12,930 nt of DNA from an uncultured Peptococcaceae bacterium (GTDB lineage Bacteria; Bacillota; Desulfotomaculia; Desulfotomaculales; Desulfocucumaceae), in contig CATZDY010000073.1 in NCBI GenBank assembly GCA_958417755.1, forward strand, positions 1 through 12,930, in the 5' to 3' direction. The first letter of the stretch is position 1. Every line of letters begins with the position of its first letter. Of the stretch, positions 1 through 7,143 are shown in pieces. Under the pieces are notes generated by a model. That model was not told where the DNA came from. It saw only the letters and a list, made by a program, of their open reading frames with translations, and did not search any database. The position numbers were made by a program, and so were the translations under genes.

Positions 1-892
1 CAGCATATCCTGCCCTGGCTAATCCCATAACAGCCCATTCGCCGCCTATACTGCTAAAACCAGGTTCTGGCACAGCATTGCAAATATATTCCCCTGTTTC
101 TGCCAACACTGTATCCACAGAAATGTCGGGATTATCTCCAACACCTGGGTTTTCTTCTCCCTCAATATTACGCCAATCTAACTTTCCTTCTGAGGTATAA
201 TCATCCACATAATGCCAAATTATCGTATCACCGTCATTTACCTCACATTGTCGCAAGCCTTTAGTAGGATGTTCTTCATTGAGTTGGAACATCCAGCCAC
301 TATTTGGCCCATTATTACCTTCATATAAATCATATCCCCCAAAGGATTTGGGTGCTGTAATGCCACCAATATATCCAGGCTGGGTTTCATCATAAGCTAT
401 CCCCTCTTCCTGCAGCACTTTGTCAAATACATCAAACACCACAGCATCCTTGGATACAGTGACCTCCCTTTGGGGAATCCAGACTTGCCAGTTCTCATGG
501 GGTTTATTTTCTCCGTGATGGCTATCCCCCATAAGGGTAAACAGAACAGTTATATCTTCTGCTTCTGCTGTATTCTTATCAACATCGGTATTGGTATCCT
601 GATTTTGCTCTGTTGAAGTTCCTTCACTTCCAGAGCCCTCTGCAAAAGAGTCATCTTCTTTTTCAGCACCCTCCAGCATTTCATCCTCAGAGGGATTTTT
701 CTCATCCTTTGTCTTTGCCCTCACAGTATCATCCACTGCAGCACCATTTGTTATGATTTCCGGGTCCGCGGCAGTATTCACTGCCAGAGATTCTGCTTCC
801 CCATTGTCCGCCCACCCTGCAACAGGCACCATGCTCAACAACAAACATAGGGTCAGCAAAACCGGCAAAACCTTTTTCGCTTTCTTTTTCAT
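1..892 (-). CDS. Secreted DUF4430 (transcobalamin-like C-terminal) plus alpha/alpha-barrel protein, 3' end outside window
   Basis: The frame is open from ATG at 890-892 to the window edge (297 codons, no stop), so the protein is truncated only by the window. Residues 1-28 are a signal peptide (KKKAKK, then a Leu-rich core, cleavage near GWA). Residues 29-112 are an acidic Ser/Thr/Glu-rich linker. Residues 114-232 are a DUF4430-type domain with GDSHH (122-126), GPNSGWMF (195-202) and a terminal DGDTIIWHYVDDY. From about 257 a new domain starts, and SIGGEWAVMGLARAGY closely matches the start of the barrel in the gene at 10605-12287. The order DUF4430-then-barrel is the reverse of the 1694-residue protein. 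GAGGACAG about 7 bases upstream supports the start. The gene lies behind its own cobalamin riboswitch and terminator, which implies repression by B12. Corrinoid binding on the cell surface is inferred. A C-terminal SLH anchor would be expected but cannot be seen. Confidence 0.88.
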   Translation of the reverse strand, partial: MKKKAKKVLPVLLTLCLLLSMVPVAGWADNGEAESLAVNTAADPEIITNGAAVDDTVRAKTKDEKNPSEDEMLEGAEKEDDSFAEGSGSEGTSTEQNQDTNTDVDKNTAEAEDITVLFTLMGDSHHGENKPHENWQVWIPQREVTVSKDAVVFDVFDKVLQEEGIAYDETQPGYIGGITAPKSFGGYDLYEGNNGPNSGWMFQLNEEHPTKGLRQCEVNDGDTIIWHYVDDYTSEGKLDWRNIEGEENPGVGDNPDISVDTVLAETGEYICNAVPEPGFSSIGGEWAVMGLARAGYA

Positions 893-949
893 GCTCTGTC
901 CTCTCTTTCTACCTCATTTTGACTTTGCCAAGCATCTTCCCATGCAATC

Positions 950-986
950 AAAAAAGATCTCTTCCTTTGCAAAAGAGATCTTTTTT
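950..986 (-). terminator. Intrinsic terminator of the first cobalamin riboswitch (expression platform)
   Basis: On the minus strand AAGATCTCTT, an A/T-rich loop and AAGAGATCTT are followed by a T run. The same bases form an almost symmetric hairpin with A run and T run, so it could also stop plus-strand transcription. It sits between the riboswitch (3' end near 1031) and the start codon at 892, the usual place for a termination-type expression platform. Confidence 0.85.
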
Positions 987-1030
987 GAATCGCAAATAGA
1001 ATCCCTCACTACCTAGGAATATGCACATGC

Positions 1031-1200
1031 TATACGGCAGGTCTCCTGGCTTAGGAATCATCCTTGAAAACGCCTTCTCATTCTTAACGAACAATGGCCT
1101 GTTGTTTTCTCGTCTTCCATTACAGTAAAGGTCGCTGCGCCGGATTTGCACCGGCTTCCCTTTTCAGAGCATCACTGCTCCACCGTATTTCGTATTCAGT
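1031..1200 (-). ncRNA. Cobalamin (B12) riboswitch 1
   Basis: Read on the minus strand, the conserved core GGGAAGCCGGTGCAAATCC-GGCGC (1137-1163) is followed by TTTACTGTAATGG and, at the 3' end, by the B12-box-like segment GCCAGGAGACCTGCCGT (1034-1050). The 5' ATACGG (near 1185) can pair with the 3' CCGTAT, closing the P1 stem. These are the hallmarks of the cobalamin riboswitch aptamer. It precedes the intrinsic terminator at 950-986 and the secreted DUF4430/barrel gene that starts at 892. A 67-codon open frame inside it (948-1151) is not a gene. Confidence 0.95.
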
Positions 1201-1213
1201 TGTAGAAATTTCT

Positions 1214-1242
1214 ATTGTAGCAACATGGTGCTTCCCTTATCG
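1214..1242 (-). promoter_or_regulatory. Probable extended -10 promoter for riboswitch 1
   Basis: On the minus strand TGCTACAAT gives a TGn extension plus the -10 hexamer TACAAT (1214-1219), placed so that the transcript would start near 1207, just 5' of the aptamer. The -35 position (about 1237-1242) is poor and overlaps the stop codon of the upstream large gene. The call rests on the extended -10 and on its position. Confidence 0.5.
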
Positions 1243-4200
1243 TTGCTGCCCATAGGCTATAAAATTCCTCATAGTTGTTGCTGCTTCCGCCCTGGTCACA
1301 ATTCTTTGGGGTTCAAAACAATGATCCGCCCCAGCGGTCATGATACCGGTTGCCTGCATACCATGCACCGCAGCCCGCGCCCAATCACTCATGCTGGACT
1401 CATCTGCCAACACCATGTCATTGGCCTCACCTAAAGGCACGTTGATAAACTGGGCGTATTGCATCATGATTACTGCCAATTGCTCCCGGCTTAAAGCTTC
1501 ATTGGGAGCAAATTCCTGCTCATTGAAGCCCTTGACAATTCCCTTTTGGGCTGCCCAAGCCACATAAGGCGTATAATATTGGCCTTCAGCCACATCCAAG
1601 AATCCATTGGAAATGCTGGTATCTGCATGACAATGCTTGCCCAGCACTGTGACCATCATACCCCGGGTCATGGCGTCATCCGGCCCAAAGGTACCCTCTC
1701 GCAAACCGCTAAACAATCCTTTATCAACAACAAATAAAATATCCTCTTTGGCCTCATGGTTTATAATATCCTGGAAGGGCAAGGCCTCTTCCTCTTCAAG
1801 CACTACATCCTCTTCCCTTGATATGCTGGCACCCACCATAATTGGCGCAAGTTCTTGTAAAGTAAAATACATCCTGCTCTTTTCCGCATCATAAGAAAAA
1901 ACATCATGGCCAATCCACTGGCCTTCCTGGGTGAGCCGGTAGACTTGGAGATTATCAGGCGCCTGCCCCTCTGGTAGGCTCCAGGGAATGGAGCCAGTGA
2001 CCAAACCATCCCCCCATTGAGTCAGCATCATTTCGCCTATTTTTACAGTCATTTGATAGACAAAACCATCCTCTCCCAAGGGTTGTTCCCCAGCAAATAC
2101 TGCGGCCTTTTCCTTGGTCAAGGTTACCAGCACCTTGTCATTGGATTTCATGTCCGCAATGGCTTGGATCGCTTTTTCATCCAAAGTCATATCCATCCAG
2201 GGCACAGTAAAGGTTAATCCTTTGATTGTATTCTTTTTCTCGTTTATCTTCCCAAAGGCAGTGGCTGGCATTTCTATGGCCAAGCTTGTGACCGCATCCG
2301 CTGCCTTGACTTTGATTTCCACAATGCCTGTTTTTTCTTCTTCCAAGGCCTTGACTGCTTCTGTCATTTGGTCTTCTGTGATATTGACCTTGCCCTGGTT
2401 ATTCTTTTCCACTAGGGCATTCATTTCAATAACCGCCACTGTGGCATTGGAATCTTTCCGCAAGGAAGCGCTTCCACTGCTGCTGCCACTGGCTGAAGGC
2501 TCCACATCCTCTGCCTCTTGCCATGTATCACGGCCTTCTTCTTCTATCCAGTCATCCACATAAGTCCAGATGATTACATCACCAGCTGCTAGCTTATAAT
2601 CTCGAATACCCACGCTGCTCATTATGCCATTGACATAATAAATCCAACCACTATTGGGCCCATTATCGAATTCACTCAGCATCTCTCCGGTGAAAGGACT
2701 TGTAATGCCGTCAATATAACCTTCCTTTTCATTGTAATCAAGACCAGCAGCACTCAAAGCTTCATTGAAAACATCATACATGTTGCTACCTGCTGGCATT
2801 TGATAAGAGGTAGTTTTAATCCAATTGACATAGGATTGGTGGGCCCCAGCCTCATGGTGCGCATCACCAATTAAACGAAAAGTGACTTTAATACGATTAT
2901 CAGTACCGCTGCCACCACCTGAGCTCCCTGAACTCAGCGTTACCGAATAGTCTTGGGGCAAACGTACCACTAAGGGCAGCTTTTTACCCGTATCCCCAAC
3001 TATGGAACTATATTGCTCAATCTGCACCCTATGCTCGCCTTTGGCAGCTTGCTTTTCTGGAACAACAATTTCTCCCTTTGAGTCTGTTGTATATTGGGCT
3101 GTCTCATTTGCACCATATCCCCAAGTTACCGTGGCTCCCACAATGGGTACCACTAAGGGCTCTGCCGGAGAAACAGACCAATCAAAGCCGTGGCTGACAA
3201 AGGCCAAGGTGGCCACACCCTTTTCATAGGACACAACCTTTACTTCTGGATACAAGGTGGCAGACATATCACCATAGTAAAGCACAATTTTATCACCATC
3301 AGCCACAGTGGCAGCGGACATGCCCACACTGGGCAAAACCCCATTCACCATATACTGCCAACCATCATAATAGGGTTCCCCAAACGTAGATTCCACCTCT
3401 CCGTTAATGGCAGCAATATAGTCTCCATAACCACTCTTTACCACATAATCAATGTTTTCTTGCTGCAAAATATAAGTCACAGCATCCAGTACGGACAAGT
3501 CATCTGTTATATAGGGAACTTGCACCTGCCGCACATCCAGAATATTAGCTGCCATACCTTCTACCCGAAGATTCACGGTTTTGCTTTTTATCACTGGCTT
3601 GGTAAGGCTTACAGTATAATCATCTGCTAAGCGCACCACCAAAGGCATCTTCTTGCCTTGGCTTATGATGGTATCGCTATACTGCTGGATTTGCACCCCA
3701 TGGTCTCCCTCTGCCACTTGCTCTGCCGCGATTTGCACTTCACCCTGTTCATTGGTGGTGTAAGTCGCTTTTTCATTGTCCCCATAGGACCACGTTACAG
3801 TGGCTCCGGCTATGGGGGTTACCACGGTTTCCCCTGTATTCCAGTCAAGACCTTTATTGACAAATTCAATCCTTACACTGCCGTCTTCCTGGTATGTTAT
3901 CTCATTTACCAGAGGATACAAGGTGGAAAATCCTCCGTAATACAACACCACTGTGTCTCCGTCTTCCAGGCTATAATCCCTCATTCCCACTGTGGGCAGG
4001 GTATCATTGACCATATATTGCCACCCCAGATATTCTTCCCCCACCATGGTGGCTGCTTCTTGGTTGATGGAAGAAATATAACCATCCTGGGCCATATAGG
4101 GAATCTTGTTTTCTGTTAAAATTTTCTCCACTGCTGTGAGCACAGTTAAATCCTCTGTATCATAGGATACCTTTTGTCCTTTGGCATAAAGGATATTGTC

Positions 4201-6321
4201 TTCCATTCCCTCCACCCTTAAGGTGATGCTCTTGCTTTGCATAGGAGGAGTTTCCTTTTCCAAGCGCAAAGTGTAATCATCTGCTAAGCGCACCACTAAG
4301 GGCATTTTCTTGCCTTGGCTTATGATGGTATCGCTATACTGTTGGATTTGCACCCCATGGTCTCCCTTTGCCGCTTGCTCTGCCGCGATTTGCACTTCAC
4401 CCTGTTCATTGGTGGTGTAAGTCGTTTTTTCATTGTCCCCATAGGACCACGTTACAGTGGCTCCGGCTATGGGGGTTACCACGGTTTCCCCTGTATTCCA
4501 GTCAAGACCTTTATTGACAAATTCAATCCTTACACTGCCGTCTTCCTGGTATGTTATCTCATTTACCAGAGGATACAAGGTGGAAAATCCTCCGTAATAC
4601 AACACCACTGTGTCTCCGTCTTCCAGGCTATAATCCCTCATTCCCACTGTGGGCAGGGTATCATTGACCATATATTGCCACCCCAGATATTCTTCCCCCA
4701 CCATGGTGGCTGCTTCTTGGTTGATGGAAGAAATATAACCATCCTGGGCCATATAGGGAATCTTGTTTTCTGTTAAAATTTTCTCCACTGCTGTGAGCAC
4801 AGTTAAATCCTCTGTATCATAGGATACCTTTTGTCCTTTGGCATAAAGGATATTGTCTTCCATTCCCTCCACCCGCAAGGTGATACTTTTGCTCTGTTCA
4901 GGCAAATCATCGGATCCATCCGTAAAATCATAGATATGGAAAGGGTCTCCGGTTTGATCCAGCTGCTCCCAAGCAATCAGCGCCAAGAATCCTTGCTCTG
5001 TGGCCTTTTGGTTGTGGTTTGTATCCATGAAACCAAAAGTATTTTCCGCTGTACGGTAAGAAAGCAAATTTTCCAATAAGCTGACAGGCTCTTCTCCCTT
5101 GATGAAACGAGCATCTGTATGGGCATCAATGCCCATAGCAGCCAAGGCTATGGTTACTGTAGCAGCGGTATTGGCATTTTCACCGCTCAAAAAGCTGTAA
5201 TATCCGCCGTTTTCCCTCTGCACCAAAGCCAGGTAATCAACGGCTGCCTCCACAGCATCTAGCACATCCCCATCCCCTGCTTCAGCATAAGGGGACAAGG
5301 CCAATAACACAATGGCTGTTACATCAGCGTCAGAAGATGATGTAGGGTTGGTATTCAGAGACCAGCCACCATCATCATGCTGCCAATTCAAAATTGTTTC
5401 AATGAGTTTTTCCCTGGTCCATATGTCCCCCTGGTTCTCAGGTACTTCATAGTCCTTGGCATCATAGGCCAACAAAGCATAACTGGCCCCATTGATTCCA
5501 CCAATTCCATCTGCCATGGCAATCTTTTCAATTAGATTATAGCTTTTCTCTTCTCCATCAGCCAACTGCCGTGGATCATCCCCCATGGCACTCAAAACAA
5601 GCACTGCTCTTTCTAAATCCAAAATGTTCGGGGTTTTGGCCTTGGCTGTATCAAGGGCTGCTTCTCTGGCCCTGACCTTAGCGGTTTCACTGACTCGGCT
5701 TCCTTCTCCATAGGCATAGAGCCCAATGATATTCCAATCATTGATGCTATCCGAGCCAGCATAATGATCTGCAATGGTAGACAACATCTGGGCCACAATC
5801 CCTTGGTTTGTTTCAGAGGCTTCTTCAAGCTCAGCTATTTTTGCCAAAAGCCCATCTGTTGGGGAAACTGCAAGATCCCCTTGTTCAGGGTTAACGCTAC
5901 TTTCTTCTTCATTTGGCTCTGCATCTTTATGAGCAGCATTTGTTTCCTCTTGCTCTGGTTTCAGTTCATCTTCTAATGAACCGGTTGGTTGCTCTGGCTC
6001 TTGAAGATTATTTTCCTCTCCTTCACCTCCTTGCGCTGTGGATTGACCCCCCAAAACCTTTTCCCCGTCTTCCTTAGGAATAGCTTCACCCTCTGGCAAG
6101 GACTCCGGGTCATTTTGTGGAGTTGGGGATATTGTTTCTAATGAAGCGAATTCTTCAGAAGCATTGGTTACATCTATTGCTGTCTCTTCTAGTCCAATGC
6201 TGTCAGCGATAATTTCAAAATCCTCATCTCCATTTTCTGCCAGCGCAATGGCAGGAACCATGGAAAATAACAGACAACACAACATGAGTACGGACAGTAT
6301 TTTTTTAGGTTTTCCTTTCAT
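1237..6321 (-). CDS. Giant S-layer-anchored intrinsic-factor-like protein: alpha/alpha barrel, four DUF4430-type domains, three SLH domains
   Basis: 1694 residues. A signal peptide (1-28, ending IALA) is followed by an acidic Glu/Pro/Gln linker (30-155). Residues about 157-465 form an alpha/alpha barrel with repeated helix-turn motifs such as DDGGW, ENGGYY and DADVTAIVLLALSPY. Then come DUF4430-type domains near 477-580, 696-799, 913-1020 and 1143-1255. The first three are each followed by an Ig-like strand domain (GATVTW...YTT...GEV). The first two units (219 residues each) are almost identical. Residues about 1293-1500 resemble the beta region that often precedes SLH domains. SLH domains lie at about 1515-1562, 1573-1623 and 1638-1690; the first is degenerate (HEAKED where HWAKD is usual, TRGM for TRAE). 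The start is the ATG before the signal peptide, with GGGGAT nearby, 78 bases after the S-component gene and without a terminator between, so co-transcription is likely. Predicted role: capture of B12 or another corrinoid at the wall. Binding is not shown by sequence alone. Confidence 0.9.
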   Translation of the reverse strand: MKGKPKKILSVLMLCCLLFSMVPAIALAENGDEDFEIIADSIGLEETAIDVTNASEEFASLETISPTPQNDPESLPEGEAIPKEDGEKVLGGQSTAQGGEGEENNLQEPEQPTGSLEDELKPEQEETNAAHKDAEPNEEESSVNPEQGDLAVSPTDGLLAKIAELEEASETNQGIVAQMLSTIADHYAGSDSINDWNIIGLYAYGEGSRVSETAKVRAREAALDTAKAKTPNILDLERAVLVLSAMGDDPRQLADGEEKSYNLIEKIAMADGIGGINGASYALLAYDAKDYEVPENQGDIWTREKLIETILNWQHDDGGWSLNTNPTSSSDADVTAIVLLALSPYAEAGDGDVLDAVEAAVDYLALVQRENGGYYSFLSGENANTAATVTIALAAMGIDAHTDARFIKGEEPVSLLENLLSYRTAENTFGFMDTNHNQKATEQGFLALIAWEQLDQTGDPFHIYDFTDGSDDLPEQSKSITLRVEGMEDNILYAKGQKVSYDTEDLTVLTAVEKILTENKIPYMAQDGYISSINQEAATMVGEEYLGWQYMVNDTLPTVGMRDYSLEDGDTVVLYYGGFSTLYPLVNEITYQEDGSVRIEFVNKGLDWNTGETVVTPIAGATVTWSYGDNEKTTYTTNEQGEVQIAAEQAAKGDHGVQIQQYSDTIISQGKKMPLVVRLADDYTLRLEKETPPMQSKSITLRVEGMEDNILYAKGQKVSYDTEDLTVLTAVEKILTENKIPYMAQDGYISSINQEAATMVGEEYLGWQYMVNDTLPTVGMRDYSLEDGDTVVLYYGGFSTLYPLVNEITYQEDGSVRIEFVNKGLDWNTGETVVTPIAGATVTWSYGDNEKATYTTNEQGEVQIAAEQVAEGDHGVQIQQYSDTIISQGKKMPLVVRLADDYTVSLTKPVIKSKTVNLRVEGMAANILDVRQVQVPYITDDLSVLDAVTYILQQENIDYVVKSGYGDYIAAINGEVESTFGEPYYDGWQYMVNGVLPSVGMSAATVADGDKIVLYYGDMSATLYPEVKVVSYEKGVATLAFVSHGFDWSVSPAEPLVVPIVGATVTWGYGANETAQYTTDSKGEIVVPEKQAAKGEHRVQIEQYSSIVGDTGKKLPLVVRLPQDYSVTLSSGSSGGGSGTDNRIKVTFRLIGDAHHEAGAHQSYVNWIKTTSYQMPAGSNMYDVFNEALSAAGLDYNEKEGYIDGITSPFTGEMLSEFDNGPNSGWIYYVNGIMSSVGIRDYKLAAGDVIIWTYVDDWIEEEGRDTWQEAEDVEPSASGSSSGSASLRKDSNATVAVIEMNALVEKNNQGKVNITEDQMTEAVKALEEEKTGIVEIKVKAADAVTSLAIEMPATAFGKINEKKNTIKGLTFTVPWMDMTLDEKAIQAIADMKSNDKVLVTLTKEKAAVFAGEQPLGEDGFVYQMTVKIGEMMLTQWGDGLVTGSIPWSLPEGQAPDNLQVYRLTQEGQWIGHDVFSYDAEKSRMYFTLQELAPIMVGASISREEDVVLEEEEALPFQDIINHEAKEDILFVVDKGLFSGLREGTFGPDDAMTRGMMVTVLGKHCHADTSISNGFLDVAEGQYYTPYVAWAAQKGIVKGFNEQEFAPNEALSREQLAVIMMQYAQFINVPLGEANDMVLADESSMSDWARAAVHGMQATGIMTAGADHCFEPQRIVTRAEAATTMRNFIAYGQQR
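3769..4217 (-). repeat. Exact direct repeat, copy 2 (second DUF4430 + Ig-like unit)
   Basis: By eye this 449-bp stretch is identical to 4426-4874, at an offset of 657 bases (219 codons, so the frame is kept). Outside the block the copies differ at scattered bases: for example T/C at 4425/3768 and CCGC/CCTT at 4874-4877/4217-4220. The whole repeating unit is about 3580-4236. Confidence 0.93.
4426..4874 (-). repeat. Exact direct repeat, copy 1 (first DUF4430 + Ig-like unit)
   Basis: Partner of 3769-4217. The full unit is about 4237-4893 and encodes residues 477-695 of the 1694-residue protein. Identity includes synonymous positions, which points to recent duplication or ongoing gene conversion. 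The third unit (residues from 913) is clearly diverged at the protein level. Confidence 0.93.
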
Positions 6322-6399
6322 TTCCCAATCCCCATTTCTCTCTCTATTTACGCACAGCTATTAGATTTTTTAATAAGATGAAGACTTTACACAACATCG

Positions 6400-7143
6400 C
6401 TAAGGTTCCACAAGACCGTACTTGATTTTAATTCTATCCAGCTTTTCCATCATTGGTTTGGCAATAAAGTACAGGAAAATCACCGTGGCGCTGGCATGAA
6501 CCAAATCCATGGGCAAACCCATGCTATAGACAAAAACTGCTGAGGAAACAGTGATGGTAGCTGTAAAACCCAACAAGGTCCATAGATTCATAATCCCGCC
6601 ATAGATAAGCAATGTGGTTACCCCCCCAAAAATACAAAGGGGGAGCTTTTGTTTTTTTAAGAAGCCCTTATGAAAAAACAGGCCAGCCAAAAAACCAATG
6701 ATACCAAAACTAAACATTTGCCATGGTGTCCATGGGCCTTGACCAAAGAAAAAATTAGAAACAAAACCGCTCATCGCACCCACCAAAAAACCAGCCTCTG
6801 GTCCAAAGCAAACGCCAGCAATGATAACAATGGCTGCCACAGGCTTAAACTGAGGCAACATGAAAAAAGCGGCGCGCCCGGCCACAGCAATGGCTGTCAA
6901 GACCGTCAAAATAAGCAGTTCCCGGGCTTGGGGCCTGCGGTCCTCAAACACCATGAGAAAGGGAATCAAGGCATAAATGCCAATAAAAAAGCTAATAAAA
7001 TAATATTTACGGTCATCTAAAAAATAAAAACCCAAAAAAATCGTAAGAGGAATAAAAACCAGAATCAATGCTGCTGATACCACAGTACGCTTGGGAAACT
7101 TTCTATTTTCTTCTACCTTTTCTACTATGAGCTGCTCTTGCAT
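6400..7143 (-). CDS. cbrT: ECF transporter substrate-binding (S) component, predicted cobalamin/corrinoid type
   Basis: 247 residues, integral membrane. Hydrophobic segments lie at about 20-40, 46-66, 76-95, 102-126, 143-158, 167-190, 196-209 and 213-230, so roughly six to eight membrane spans. The N-terminus is short and charged, the C-terminus basic. The Gly-rich FGPEAGFLVGAMSGFVSN (113-130) and the WTPWQMFSFGIIGFLAG stretch are typical of ECF S components. The protein selects the substrate in the membrane and works with the T and A subunits encoded just upstream. Its start overlaps the ATPase stop by 19 bases, and the frame opens within an operon under a cobalamin riboswitch. B12 or a corrinoid precursor is therefore the best substrate guess. 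The symbol follows the comparative-genomics name CbrT for B12-regulated ECF S components. The sequence alone does not separate cobalamin from cobinamide or other precursors. Confidence 0.85.
   Translation of the reverse strand: MQEQLIVEKVEENRKFPKRTVVSAALILVFIPLTIFLGFYFLDDRKYYFISFFIGIYALIPFLMVFEDRRPQARELLILTVLTAIAVAGRAAFFMLPQFKPVAAIVIIAGVCFGPEAGFLVGAMSGFVSNFFFGQGPWTPWQMFSFGIIGFLAGLFFHKGFLKKQKLPLCIFGGVTTLLIYGGIMNLWTLLGFTATITVSSAVFVYSMGLPMDLVHASATVIFLYFIAKPMMEKLDRIKIKYGLVEP

Noticed and set aside
948..1151. 67-codon minus-strand open frame
   Set aside because: It lies inside cobalamin riboswitch 1 and its terminator; the conserved RNA core explains the sequence.
1203..1214. Perfect 12-base palindrome TAGAAATTTCTA at the riboswitch-1 promoter
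   Set aside because: Short, A/T-rich and absent from the matching place at riboswitch 2; it could be an operator but chance is as likely.
3658..4776. Two near-identical 153-codon plus-strand frames
   Set aside because: They are shadows of the duplicated DUF4430 units of the giant gene and recur only because the DNA repeats.
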